Of a stretch of DNA of 23,314 nt, positions 1 through 7,829 are shown piece after piece. A model generated the notes under the pieces. It was not told the origin of the DNA. It did not search any database and worked only from the letters and a program-made list of their open reading frames with translations. The translations under genes and the position numbers were made by a program. Source of the DNA: a virus. The stretch spans positions 1 to 23,314 of IMG/VR virus record IMGVR_UViG_3300013099_000093; one strand, given 5' to 3'. Position 1 is the stretch's first letter. Each line of letters opens with the position of its first letter.

Positions 1-1440
1 AAGACCCTCAACAATCGCCCGCGCCATGCCAGACAGATCAGTATCCTCAGTCAGGCTATAGTCCGACTCGGCATGATCAAGCAGCACAGACTGAGACACC
101 AGAGGCACAACATAAACAGTACCGGCACCAGACCGCTGCCGCCGTGGATCAAGAGGAATAAGCAAGGAAGAAAAACCATCAACAACGATAGTAACGACAG
201 TTTCAAGATGGACAAAAAACTCATACTCAGCCTGATCAGCAAGCTGCAGCTCACCGACCATATGATACAGCGCCTCATCCTGCTCGATATTGATATTATA
301 GGCCGACGTTATAGCCCGAGTCTCGGATCCATTAACAGCAGTAACCGAAATATCAGAAGCCTGCACCAGCGCTTCACCCGCAGCCAGCACATACAACTGA
401 TCCATAAGCGCCCGCACCTGGTCGCGCTCGGACAGATCATAAGTCTCATCAACCATGGCCCGGACCTGCTTTTCAGTAATCGTATACCGCTGCACTAATA
501 CAGACCGCAGCCCCTCAAAACTACTCCACTCCTGATCAAGCACCGCCCGGTACCTAGCCGCATCGCCATACTCCTGGACCAGCAGCCGCCGCAAAAAAGT
601 ATTATCGCCATAAAACTGCTCCAGCACCGCGCGCCTGACAGGCATATCGCCGTAGAGCTGGTTAAATACTGCCAGCATGCGGATGCCGTAGACCTGATCT
701 AATATTGCCCGGTGTGCTGATGTTAAAGGGTAAAGTTGGAGCAGGGCTGCTCGCAGAAAACTTCCAATCGAGTAATTCTGTTCCAGCATTGCCCTAACGG
801 ATACCACCCCATACGGAGCCGTTGGTGGAGTAAAATTTTCTGTCCATCTACCATCGCCTTTTGAGATTCGTAATTCATCTATATACCCAGCAAAATTTCT
901 GATCGTGGTTGTACTTTCCTTACCGATGTACACAGGTGTATCTACATTATTTACAGTTTCTAAAAATGTAACTTCAGAACCACCAACTCCATTAGTATAC
1001 AATCTGCATTTTCCATTATTCCGTAATGCTGCAAGATGTGTCCAAGTGTTTTGGGTCACGCTTGGGCCTGTCCAGGACCTAGAAGACCCTCCGAAATAAA
1101 AATAAAAATTAGGGACATTGCTTGAATTAATCCAAAGACCATAGCAGAAGGTGCTTGTTTTTTTGTTAACTATATAATGCAATTTTACAGAAGTAAGATA
1201 TACCCACACATCTATACAGAAATCCCCTGAGCCAAAGTCAAAATCTGTATGATGGGGTACCGTTAAGTAATCTGCTATAGGCGCAAAGTGTAGTGAGGTT
1301 GACCCAAACTTAGCCTGGTCTGTTTCGTGGTGAGTTGCCCCAAATCTTGATATTGTATGAACTGAAGGAGATGAGTCAACAATTGTTGTGCTGCCGTCTG
1401 CAGCATCAGAATGAAGCAGTAATTTAGTGTACTCACTCAT
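1..1440 (-). CDS. Tail fibre/receptor-binding protein with LamG-like domain and 14-residue repeats (partial)
   Basis: The minus frame is open for all 480 codons from the ATG at 1440 to the window edge, so the C-terminus is missing. The ATG overlaps the stop of the preceding gene (TAATG), with GGAGG about 12 nt upstream. Residues 1 to about 205 look like a LamG/concanavalin-A-like jelly roll: an opening resembling LLLHSDAADGS, then FDFGSGDFCIDVWVY, WTHLAALR and GYIDELRISKGDGRW. Residues about 215-355 hold ten copies of a roughly 14-residue repeat, x-R-A-x-L-x-Q-x-Y-G-D-x-x-x. The rest resembles a beta-rich fibre shaft or knob and I do not recognise it. The last position in a tail operon fits a fibre that binds a host surface glycan (inferred). 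The LamG-coding part is clearly more A+T-rich than the repeat part, which suggests domain exchange. Confidence 0.85.
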   Translation of the reverse strand, partial: MSEYTKLLLHSDAADGSTTIVDSSPSVHTISRFGATHHETDQAKFGSTSLHFAPIADYLTVPHHTDFDFGSGDFCIDVWVYLTSVKLHYIVNKKTSTFCYGLWINSSNVPNFYFYFGGSSRSWTGPSVTQNTWTHLAALRNNGKCRLYTNGVGGSEVTFLETVNNVDTPVYIGKESTTTIRNFAGYIDELRISKGDGRWTENFTPPTAPYGVVSVRAMLEQNYSIGSFLRAALLQLYPLTSAHRAILDQVYGIRMLAVFNQLYGDMPVRRAVLEQFYGDNTFLRRLLVQEYGDAARYRAVLDQEWSSFEGLRSVLVQRYTITEKQVRAMVDETYDLSERDQVRALMDQLYVLAAGEALVQASDISVTAVNGSETRAITSAYNINIEQDEALYHMVGELQLADQAEYEFFVHLETVVTIVVDGFSSLLIPLDPRRQRSGAGTVYVVPLVSQSVLLDHAESDYSLTEDTDLSGMARAIVEGL

Positions 1441-1754
1441 TAGCCGTTTGTGCCTCCAACCAGCTCACTAAACTGGCAATTTCTACATTTTATTATTGTA
1501 CATAATGTGCCATCCAGGTCTTCACGCAGATATTTGTCCATCGCTCCCCTGCACTCCGGACATTCAATTATTTTTACTGTTGTTTTCACTCCTCGTTTCA
1601 ATTTAAAAATCAAAACGTTATGCTCTGTTCGTAATTTATTTTCTACCCGCAACCTGGCATCAGACAATGTCCGTATTCCGTTTGCCTCAATCTGTGTCAA
1701 CAGCCAGGCAAATTTCTGTAAATCTGCATGTGACAGGGTATTTAATATTTTCAT
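1440..1754 (-). CDS. Small zinc-ribbon protein, unknown function
   Basis: This 104-residue protein starts at the ATG at 1754, which overlaps the TGA of the upstream gene (TGATG). A longer reading from a TTG at 1766 lacks a ribosome site and is less likely. The C-terminal half has CPEC followed by CRNC, about 20 residues apart, a four-cysteine zinc-ribbon pattern. The N-terminal half is basic and probably helical. Its place between a tail-tip gene and the fibre gene suggests a fibre-assembly or accessory role, but nothing in the sequence proves this. The DNA is A+T-rich, like the first part of the fibre gene, so the two may have been acquired together. Confidence 0.7.
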   Translation of the reverse strand: MKILNTLSHADLQKFAWLLTQIEANGIRTLSDARLRVENKLRTEHNVLIFKLKRGVKTTVKIIECPECRGAMDKYLREDLDGTLCTIIKCRNCQFSELVGGTNG

Positions 1755-2794
1755 CAACAGACCCAAATAAATGATGCTGCAGCACCACTACGAACTACTT
1801 TATAAAACACAATCCTATAGTTATTTTTTTCACCATCATAGCAACTGGAAGTAAATTGTTTCGAGTAAAACAAAGATGGTGAACAGACAGAAAAATAGGT
1901 ACCCTCTTGTGGCTGCAGGGTATCATGCCAACCAAGGCAGCGCTCTCCGGCAGGGTGAGAAATGGTTGCCCCGTAGGCACATTTCTCAGAATGTGACAAA
2001 TCCAGCCAGTTGCATTCTGGGTTACCAGATCCATCTGGTGGCCAAGTACAGTCAACGATAGCACCCTCGGCCTGTTTATAACGCCCTCTGTCAACTACAG
2101 CAGCGACAGCATATTGCTCATGTAAATAACAGTTATAAGAAGGAGCTACATGCCACAACTCGGGCTCGTCTGGCACTGGCACCGCCGGTAACACGCAATC
2201 ACCATCCGGCAACTCCTGCCAATATCCAATATCAGAGCGAAAAAACTCACTGACAGATGTACATCCATCTGAAACTGTAACCTCAGTGGCCCCGCAAAAA
2301 TCATCAGTTGCCAATAACCGTGCGTGCCCTACATCACTGGTGATAGACCGGGATCCGTTGTCAAAATGTGTCTCTGCATTTGTGGTGGTAAATGTATATG
2401 GCCCCCGCCCGCCTGAAACAAATATAGATACTGACCCGCCAGAAGGTAAAACATCCGCAGTGGCATCATAGTCCCAGTCTAGCGCCAGAACTTCGTCGCA
2501 GCAGTTGCCACCGGACACGTCATACTCAATAACTTTTTCGCCACAGGGATTTTTACGCGGGGCAAGCTCGATCACGACGTAACGGCCACTTGAGTCACGC
2601 CCCTGGGCATCAAGATTTGGGTGGTATTTCCCCAGCAGATCCTGGGCAGTATGCCCCTGCCAGGTACCGTCATATTTTTCGCAGCACTGCAGTTTTTCGG
2701 TAGTCTCGCAGCAGATCTGCTCCATCTGCTCAGGTGTTTTGCAGGCAGGCTGAGGTTTGTATTCGACCACTGTTTCAATTATTCTGCGGCCCAT
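1754..2794 (-). CDS. Cysteine-rich tail-tip/minor structural protein, unrecognised
   Basis: This 346-residue protein has many cysteines, including a cluster near the N-terminus (QICCETTEKLQCCEKYDG), NCCDEV near residue 97 and others to the last residue. The middle part (SGGSVSIFVSGGRGPYTF onward) resembles an Ig-like/PKD-like beta domain of the kind found in phage tail proteins. I do not recognise the family. The ATG overlaps the TGA of the upstream gene (TGATG). A good ribosome site, AGGAGG, lies 10 nt upstream but can pair with an adjacent CCTCCT. Operon position puts it among the tail-tip/fibre genes. The cysteine content suggests disulfides or metal binding in an exposed virion part (inference). 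Confidence 0.7.
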   Translation of the reverse strand: MGRRIIETVVEYKPQPACKTPEQMEQICCETTEKLQCCEKYDGTWQGHTAQDLLGKYHPNLDAQGRDSSGRYVVIELAPRKNPCGEKVIEYDVSGGNCCDEVLALDWDYDATADVLPSGGSVSIFVSGGRGPYTFTTTNAETHFDNGSRSITSDVGHARLLATDDFCGATEVTVSDGCTSVSEFFRSDIGYWQELPDGDCVLPAVPVPDEPELWHVAPSYNCYLHEQYAVAAVVDRGRYKQAEGAIVDCTWPPDGSGNPECNWLDLSHSEKCAYGATISHPAGERCLGWHDTLQPQEGTYFSVCSPSLFYSKQFTSSCYDGEKNNYRIVFYKVVRSGAAASFIWVC

Positions 2795-3666
2795 CAGGAG
2801 GATTCCTCCTCAGACTCTTCTTCCGGACAATCAATCTCTTCTTCCCGCGAACTGGTAAGCTCCTCTGTGCATGGATCCCGCACTTCAATCAATCGGATAC
2901 ACTTCTCCTCATCATCGTCATTGATAGCAACAATGCTGTTGCCACCGCCCTGACAATTACCATCATCCAAACCACCAGGCAGGGAGATTTCCAGCACCTC
3001 GATGCCACCATCCCATACAGCCACCACCGTCGACTGGTATGTTGACTCAGCATCATCAGAGTTGGCAGCATCCGCCGCCCTGGGTTCGATGGTAAGGATA
3101 TATGTATCGTGGCTCTCTCCATACGATATCCGTATTGTACCAACCACTTTCTGGCCAAAAGATAATGTTAATCCGTCTACAGTTATTTCAGGTTTCGGGT
3201 TCAGGATAGAGCCGTTTGCCCCTATTACGTTGCCTTCCCATTCGGCTGAGACCGATCCGGTTGGTACGTGATCGAGGTTTATGCTGTCCTCACCCCTGAC
3301 CGTGATAGATTTTGTTTGAGTAGAGTTGTTGACATGCTGCTGTGAGAGAGTGCCGTAACTTGCGGTAATGGTGTAATGCAGATCTGCCCTGGATTTGTGC
3401 ACCTGGATTTCAATTTCCAGACAACCATTCTCCTCACAGGCAGAGTTATACTTGGCCAGCAGATCAGCCATAGTGACAATGGCAAGACCCCGCGCAAGAG
3501 AGTCAACATAACTGCCAAAGCCGGACGCAGGCGGTTTTTCATATGGCACCTGTTGCAGTCGTAGCCAGTCGTTGCTGTCACCATCACCCGTGCCACCTCC
3601 ACCGCCACCGGCATCAGGCTCCGGAACCTCAAACAGTATGCGTAATGTTGTATATTCGATCACCAC
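2794..3666 (-). CDS. Minor tail/tail-tip protein, unrecognised
   Basis: This 290-residue protein starts at one of two consecutive GTG codons (3666 or 3663), with only a weak GGGTTA-like ribosome site. Early residues hold a poly-glycine stretch (DAGGGGGGTGDGDS), a likely flexible linker. The middle is threonine/serine-rich and beta-like (YTITASYGTLSQQHVNN, then KPEITVDGLTLSFGQKVVG). The end is very acidic (EEEIDCPEEESEEESS). I do not recognise the family. It lies between a tail protein and the cysteine-rich tail-tip gene, with a palindromic repeat just upstream. A tail-tip role follows from position only. It ends at TGATG with the next gene. Confidence 0.7.
   Translation of the reverse strand: MVIEYTTLRILFEVPEPDAGGGGGGTGDGDSNDWLRLQQVPYEKPPASGFGSYVDSLARGLAIVTMADLLAKYNSACEENGCLEIEIQVHKSRADLHYTITASYGTLSQQHVNNSTQTKSITVRGEDSINLDHVPTGSVSAEWEGNVIGANGSILNPKPEITVDGLTLSFGQKVVGTIRISYGESHDTYILTIEPRAADAANSDDAESTYQSTVVAVWDGGIEVLEISLPGGLDDGNCQGGGNSIVAINDDDEEKCIRLIEVRDPCTEELTSSREEEIDCPEEESEEESS
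2796..2810 (-). promoter_or_regulatory. Ribosome site masked by short hairpin at a translationally coupled start
   Basis: In the coding direction AGGAGG-AAT-CCTCCT is a perfect 6-bp stem. Its left arm is the Shine-Dalgarno sequence of the gene starting at 2794. The same bases encode the last codons (EEESS) of the upstream gene. Ribosomes finishing that gene would open the stem, so this may enforce coupled translation. Codon choice in an acidic/serine tail could create the same pattern by chance. Confidence 0.3.
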
Positions 3667-3690
3667 CGGCTAACCCAGATAAAAAGATTG

Positions 3691-3773
3691 CACCACAGAG
3701 GGCACAGAGATCACAGAGAGAAAAAAGAAAAGAAAAAACGCTTTTCTCTGTGTCCTCTGTGCTCTCTGTGGTG
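3691..3773. repeat. Large palindromic CACAGAG-type intergenic repeat (REP/MITE-like)
   Basis: Two arms of about 32 nt (3691-3724 and 3742-3773) form a nearly perfect inverted repeat around an A-rich loop. Each arm is built of three CACAGAG-like units about 10 nt apart, opening with CACCACAGAG on one side and closing with CTCTGTGGTG on the other. Palindromes of this CACAGAG type recur between genes in many environmental bacterial genomes. Here it fills almost the whole gap between two tail genes on the same strand. RNA across it would form a very strong hairpin that could weaken expression of the tail genes downstream. Confidence 0.75.
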
Positions 3774-3787
3774 AGTAAATCATGCCA

Positions 3788-4798
3788 TCAACCAGCTGCC
3801 TCGCCACCATAAACCTGAGTAACCTTATTATTAGCAAGGCTCGCAGCCCCGGCAGTAACAACCCGCTTCTGACCGATCGGCACGGTTGCCGGATGGGTGG
3901 TAAAGGTAACGATATCACCAGCCTCATATGTATCGTCCCAGAACCCGGTCGCTATGGTAAAATACGGCCTGGTATAATCAGTATTATCCGGGGCAAACTC
4001 GGTACCGACATCTCCAGACTCAATTGATCCCAGAGAGTCACCGGACAGAGTAAAATGAGTGGCATCGGTAAAGGTGAGAGTCCAGTCCTCCTCCGGAGTA
4101 CCAATATTATCAAGCTCGATGGGATAGGTTGTATCGTCAACCGTCTTGGAATTGGTAACCGATGGAGTGGTATAGCTCGGCTCAGTATCAGCGCTCGGTT
4201 TAATCAAACTCGAACACCTGGCAACAGTACCGTCAGCAGTAAAGGCATTAACAAAAGCAGCTGTCACCGTAATGGTAACAGTCAAACTGGAATAGGTAGG
4301 CGTCCCGGAAATAACCTTCGTTTCCTCAGCCCCATCGGTAGCCAGAGCATCAGTATGAGAGCAGATCTTAATCGTATCCCCATCCCGAAAAATATCATCA
4401 GTGCCCCCAGGGAGCAGATCCGCATGCTTAACATCAACATCAAAGGTGGTATCGCTGGCAGTAATATTTGCAGATAGCAGCCCGGAGCCATATTTATCAG
4501 CCGCCGGAATAGACGTAGACAGATCAGCCAGAGCGTCCCGCTGAGCCAGCTCAACCATAACGATATAATCATCAGGAGAAAGCGACTCTTTATCGTGATA
4601 CGCCTCCGGATCGATCAGTGCATAATTATCGGTATTGGTCAAAGCCCAGTGTGTTTTTGCATAATCTGTCAGCCCCGCTGCCCGCTGGGCCGATGTAACA
4701 TGAGAGAAAACATTCTGCACCACCCCGGTGTTTATCTGGATGGCTGATTTGCGTCCGTTGGAAAGCGCGCTGTATACTTTAAGATCTGATGACTGCAT
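3788..4798 (-). CDS. Minor tail protein
   Basis: This 336-residue protein starts at the ATG at 4798. AGGAGG lies upstream at an unusually long spacing of about 15 A/T-rich nt. A longer reading from 4891 overlaps the previous gene and looks non-phage-like, so I reject it. The N-terminus (MQSSDLKVYSALSNGRKSA) and the C-terminal region with TRPYFTIATGFWDDTYEAG and PIGQKRVVTAGAASLANN resemble minor tail proteins of siphovirus prophages. The middle is a Thr/Ser-rich beta domain. It follows the tape measure and a 116-aa protein, a usual position for tail-tip proteins. The exact family is not certain. Confidence 0.7.
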   Translation of the reverse strand: MQSSDLKVYSALSNGRKSAIQINTGVVQNVFSHVTSAQRAAGLTDYAKTHWALTNTDNYALIDPEAYHDKESLSPDDYIVMVELAQRDALADLSTSIPAADKYGSGLLSANITASDTTFDVDVKHADLLPGGTDDIFRDGDTIKICSHTDALATDGAEETKVISGTPTYSSLTVTITVTAAFVNAFTADGTVARCSSLIKPSADTEPSYTTPSVTNSKTVDDTTYPIELDNIGTPEEDWTLTFTDATHFTLSGDSLGSIESGDVGTEFAPDNTDYTRPYFTIATGFWDDTYEAGDIVTFTTHPATVPIGQKRVVTAGAASLANNKVTQVYGGEAAG

Positions 4799-4808
4799 AA
4801 TATTTTTT

Positions 4809-5159
4809 TTATACCTCCTGCAGTGAGATGGAAGCGGAATACCAGGCAGTCGACTCCGGATCGGCCAGCAAAACTGCAGGCTCCGGATCAACTGCTGCTA
4901 TAAGGACTGTAAATGTTCCACGGTCATGGGTCAGAGTTACCGGCTGATTAAGCGCCGCCAGCGCCTGAATATCCGAGATATCGGACAGACTAAAATGATT
5001 TTCGCCAATAAGAGTGAGCAGACGTCCCCCGGAAAGCGGCATGGACTGTACAACCTGGCGACCGCCCAATGTTCTGCGCGCGGTCCAGGCAATGGGAGCC
5101 GCCGACTCAAGGCCATTAAGGACCAGATGGTCAGACAGTGTCAGGGATCCCAAGATCAT
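4809..5159 (-). CDS. Small tail protein downstream of tape measure
   Basis: This 116-residue protein has its ATG overlapping the tape-measure stop (ATGA), with AGGGGGG only 4 nt upstream. The sequence is beta-rich without cysteine or membrane segments (starting MILGSLTLSDHLVLNG). Motifs such as LSGGRLLTLIGENHFSL and PVTLTHDRGTFTVLI fit a small globular tail-tip component. In lambda-like phages the genes right after the tape measure encode tail-tip proteins (gpM, gpL), and this place suggests a similar job. Sequence alone does not identify the family. Confidence 0.65.
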   Translation of the reverse strand: MILGSLTLSDHLVLNGLESAAPIAWTARRTLGGRQVVQSMPLSGGRLLTLIGENHFSLSDISDIQALAALNQPVTLTHDRGTFTVLIAAVDPEPAVLLADPESTAWYSASISLQEV

Positions 5160-7531
5160 GACGCCCCCCTGTGCATTTTCTGCAGCTCCGACAGCACCAT
5201 TTTTGCATTCTGCCTGGCTGTCTGCCTGGAGATCGGTGACACATCGCCTGCAAAATTAACAGAGAGATTATAGATATTGCCGGGCAATGCACCGGCAGCT
5301 GCAGCCACGCCCACAGACCCGCCCGCGGCAAACTTTGGCATCTGCGGCAATCGCAGGGAGTTCAGGGCGTGAAAGATACCGGCACCAAACTTTGACACCG
5401 CCTCTTTTCTGATAATATATTCCCCGGCCTCAAGCATGGCAGGTATTCTATCACCGCCGCCATAGCCACCGAGTTTTCCACCACCACGATACCCGACAGG
5501 ACCGCCAAGCGCCTTTTTCACCCGTTCATTAATCCAGATGGTGATCTCTTTATCTTTTATTCTGACAAGACGATCCTCCACCTTCTCTATATCCCTGATG
5601 GCACCAACCCGCATATTCTTCCAGTTCTCAAGCCACTTTCTCTCGGCCTCATCCATGCCTTTGGAAAGATCCTGAAAACCTGATTTTTCCTTCAGCGCCT
5701 CCATGGCATCATGGGCGGCCTGCTGCTCGGCTTTTAATATCTCAACGGCCAGCTTTCCTGCCCGTTCAGCTCCCGACATTGCAGCGGCCAGGGCCTCACC
5801 TTTGGAGACAAGGACCTCATCACCTTTTTTTACTTCCGTATTCAGGTCTGCATAGGCGTCCTTTGCCTTATCCGCCAGCTTCACGGCCTCATCAAAATTA
5901 CCGGCATCGGCGGCTTTTTTCGCAGCCTTCTCGTATTCTTCCGCCTCTTTTTTGCGGTCCTCCCAGGCGCCAAGATCTGACATCCCGGTCCTGGCCAAAG
6001 ACCGCAGCTGCTCGGCAAGTGATCTCTCCCGCCCGGCGATCTCATCCTGCAGCCGTTTCACCTCGCTTGCATACTTCTGATACTTGGCCCGCATCTCATC
6101 AAGGGCCTTGCCGGTGACCTGCTTCTGGATGTTGGCAGACTCTTTGGTGGCATCTGACATCTTCTTGGCACCGGCAACCCAGGTACCTGTCAGGCTGTCA
6201 TAGGCAACCTTCCCATCTTTCTGCGCCTGAAACAGTGCGTCCATGGTTTTATAATTTGTGCCCATGGCCACATTGATTTCTTTTAATTTTGCTGCAATTT
6301 TCGGATCGATCCAGTCTTTCTGTGATTTTGCATCGGCCTGAGCCTGGGCGAGTTCTTTTGTTGCTTTACGCCAGTCCCAGAGGATACCGACCAGGCGGCC
6401 GATTTTAATAACCGCATCGGCCGCGGCAAAAAGGATAAAACCCTTAAAGGCCAGATTGAGTATTCTTGTACCGGCCGCAACAGTAAGAAAAGCAGTCCGC
6501 AGCCGCAGCAGCCAGGGAATGATCTGCGAACCTGTCAAAACAATCCAGGCAGCATTCAAACCCCTGAACAGACTGACCAGGGACCCGATAATCTTTACCG
6601 CACCGCCAAAAATCAGCGACCACTTTGCAACCTGGATGATCATCTCCTTATTGGCAGCCACAAAGGAGATAACGCTGGCAGCTCCCCGTGCAATAGCCCC
6701 GGCCATGGCCCCCAGGTCGTCGGCATTATCACGCAGGACAATGGCAATATCTTTCAGCGATTCAACCAGCTCTTTATTCTGGCCCAGGCCGTCGCTCATC
6801 TCTTTTTTAACAAGAGCGATAGCACCGGCATAAGTATTGATCGATTCAGCAGCCCGACCCTCAAGCGGGATCGCCTGCTCCAGGAAAACCTGGTAGCGGA
6901 TCTGTGCTTTTTCTACATCACTAAGTTCCTTCCACACTTTTTCATGGGCCTCTGAAGCCGCATACCAGGCTTTGACATAATCCTCGTTCAGGGTCAGCCC
7001 CAGATATTCTGATGCCTCAGCCTCACCGCGCAGGGCTGCGGTGACTCGCTCGATCCCGCCCTCAAGTGTAGTTTTTCCTGCAGACAGATCTCCGGTCAAC
7101 TCGATAATCCGCTCCATCTGATCGGACGACAGACCGAGCCGTTTGGTCATATCAACAGTCCTGGCCGTTGCATTCTGGATATCACTTGTCGCATAGATAC
7201 GCAGTTTTTCAGACAATCTCTCGATAGACTCCGCCCACTCATCGGCAGTGCCCACACTAAACTGGCGGTTTGCAGCTTTAAGGCTGGCCTCAAGGTTATA
7301 GACAGCCCTGGATGCATCCTCCAGCATCGTGCCCACCTGGCCAATAGCCTGCAGACCGACAAAGGCACCGGCCAAACCGACAACCTGCCGGTTAAAAGCG
7401 GACATCATCTTCGTACCGTTGCCGACCTGGTTATTAAATGCCTTGATAGACCTCTGGGCACGGGTCATGGTGTTCTGCAGACCCTTGCCGTTGGCTACCA
7501 GCAGCACCTCTATGGTGGTCTTTTTTGACAT
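5156..7531 (-). CDS. Phage tail tape measure protein
   Basis: This 791-residue protein sets tail length and is expelled with the DNA during injection. The N-terminus (MSKKTTIEVLLVANGKGLQN) is typical of minor-tail/tape-measure proteins. Residues 43-67 and about 277-385 are hydrophobic, helical and Ala/Gly-rich. Residues about 470-600 are charged coiled coil. Residues 693-712 hold GDRIPAMLEAGEYIIRKEAV, a motif shared by many siphovirus tape-measure C-termini. It lies directly after the tail-chaperone gene and before small tail-tip genes, as in lambda. The start has only a weak A/G-rich ribosome site, unlike most neighbours. No frameshift or truncation is visible. Confidence 0.93.
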   Translation of the reverse strand: MSKKTTIEVLLVANGKGLQNTMTRAQRSIKAFNNQVGNGTKMMSAFNRQVVGLAGAFVGLQAIGQVGTMLEDASRAVYNLEASLKAANRQFSVGTADEWAESIERLSEKLRIYATSDIQNATARTVDMTKRLGLSSDQMERIIELTGDLSAGKTTLEGGIERVTAALRGEAEASEYLGLTLNEDYVKAWYAASEAHEKVWKELSDVEKAQIRYQVFLEQAIPLEGRAAESINTYAGAIALVKKEMSDGLGQNKELVESLKDIAIVLRDNADDLGAMAGAIARGAASVISFVAANKEMIIQVAKWSLIFGGAVKIIGSLVSLFRGLNAAWIVLTGSQIIPWLLRLRTAFLTVAAGTRILNLAFKGFILFAAADAVIKIGRLVGILWDWRKATKELAQAQADAKSQKDWIDPKIAAKLKEINVAMGTNYKTMDALFQAQKDGKVAYDSLTGTWVAGAKKMSDATKESANIQKQVTGKALDEMRAKYQKYASEVKRLQDEIAGRERSLAEQLRSLARTGMSDLGAWEDRKKEAEEYEKAAKKAADAGNFDEAVKLADKAKDAYADLNTEVKKGDEVLVSKGEALAAAMSGAERAGKLAVEILKAEQQAAHDAMEALKEKSGFQDLSKGMDEAERKWLENWKNMRVGAIRDIEKVEDRLVRIKDKEITIWINERVKKALGGPVGYRGGGKLGGYGGGDRIPAMLEAGEYIIRKEAVSKFGAGIFHALNSLRLPQMPKFAAGGSVGVAAAAGALPGNIYNLSVNFAGDVSPISRQTARQNAKMVLSELQKMHRGAS

Positions 7532-7553
7532 AATTTCTATTCTGTTCTATACT
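7525..7553 (+). promoter_or_regulatory. Near-consensus sigma-70 promoter on the plus strand
   Basis: TTGACA at 7525-7530 and TATACT at 7548-7553 are separated by exactly 17 nt. Transcription would be expected to begin near 7560, where the ATG of a plus-strand small gene lies. The -35 box overlaps the tape-measure start codon on the other strand, so coding constraint explains part of the match. The -10 and spacing are not so constrained. Confidence 0.45.
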
Positions 7554-7559
7554 TCTTGT

Positions 7560-7733
7560 ATGGAGACTCTAAAAATCATGACCGGCTGTCTGCTGCTCTT
7601 CATCGGCATCAAATCCAGCCTTATCCTGATCACCATCCTGGGCCTGGTTGCAATCCTGTCAGCGGCCAACAACCTCACCTGGCGCCTTGTCAGGTTTCTT
7701 GAGCAGACTCTGCCAGCAGATCAAGCGCGGTAA
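7560..7733 (+). CDS. Candidate small membrane protein on the opposite strand (57 aa)
   Basis: This is the only plausible plus-strand gene in the window. It encodes 57 residues with a long hydrophobic stretch at about 8-36 (CLLLFIGIKSSLILITILGL), then an amphipathic tail ending in charged residues. That fits a single-pass or hairpin inner-membrane peptide. Most codons end in C or G (ATC, CTG, GGC), like the phage genes. No Shine-Dalgarno precedes the ATG. A good promoter (7525-7553) would start the RNA at or within a base or two of the ATG, so translation may be leaderless. It fills the gap between the tail chaperone and tape measure. A moron with a lysogen-expressed role is possible; the function is unknown. 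Confidence 0.42.
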   Translation: METLKIMTGCLLLFIGIKSSLILITILGLVAILSAANNLTWRLVRFLEQTLPADQAR

Positions 7734-7829
7734 AAAACAGGCTGAGGCCATAGCTCCAGACCTGCTGATGCCCCTGGGCAATCAGGAGACAGGTACAGCG
7801 CCTAAGCTGCTGCCGAGGGTTTCTTCCAT
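7690..7829 (-). other. Probable -1 frameshift extension of tail assembly chaperone (gpGT-like)
   Basis: In the -1 frame relative to the 113-aa chaperone, reading continues without a stop past its TGA (7782) to a TGA at 7690. The end (IAQGHQQVWSYGLSLFFTAL, then DLLAESAQET) looks like folded protein. No start codon with a ribosome site serves this segment, so it is probably reached only by slippage at 7829-7834. This matches the gpG/gpGT arrangement of lambda-like tails, where a minor extended chaperone is needed for assembly on the tape measure. The extension is short compared with lambda. Confidence 0.5.

Noticed and set aside
3691-3773. CACAGAG-type repeats considered as a CRISPR array
   Set aside because: The units are about 10 nt apart with no spacers and are arranged as two inverted arms, so this is a palindrome.
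4798-4891. Longer N-terminus for the minor tail protein
   Set aside because: The extra 31 residues overlap the previous gene, are Arg/Pro/Cys-rich as a shadow frame, and ignore the ATG at 4798 with AGGAGG upstream.
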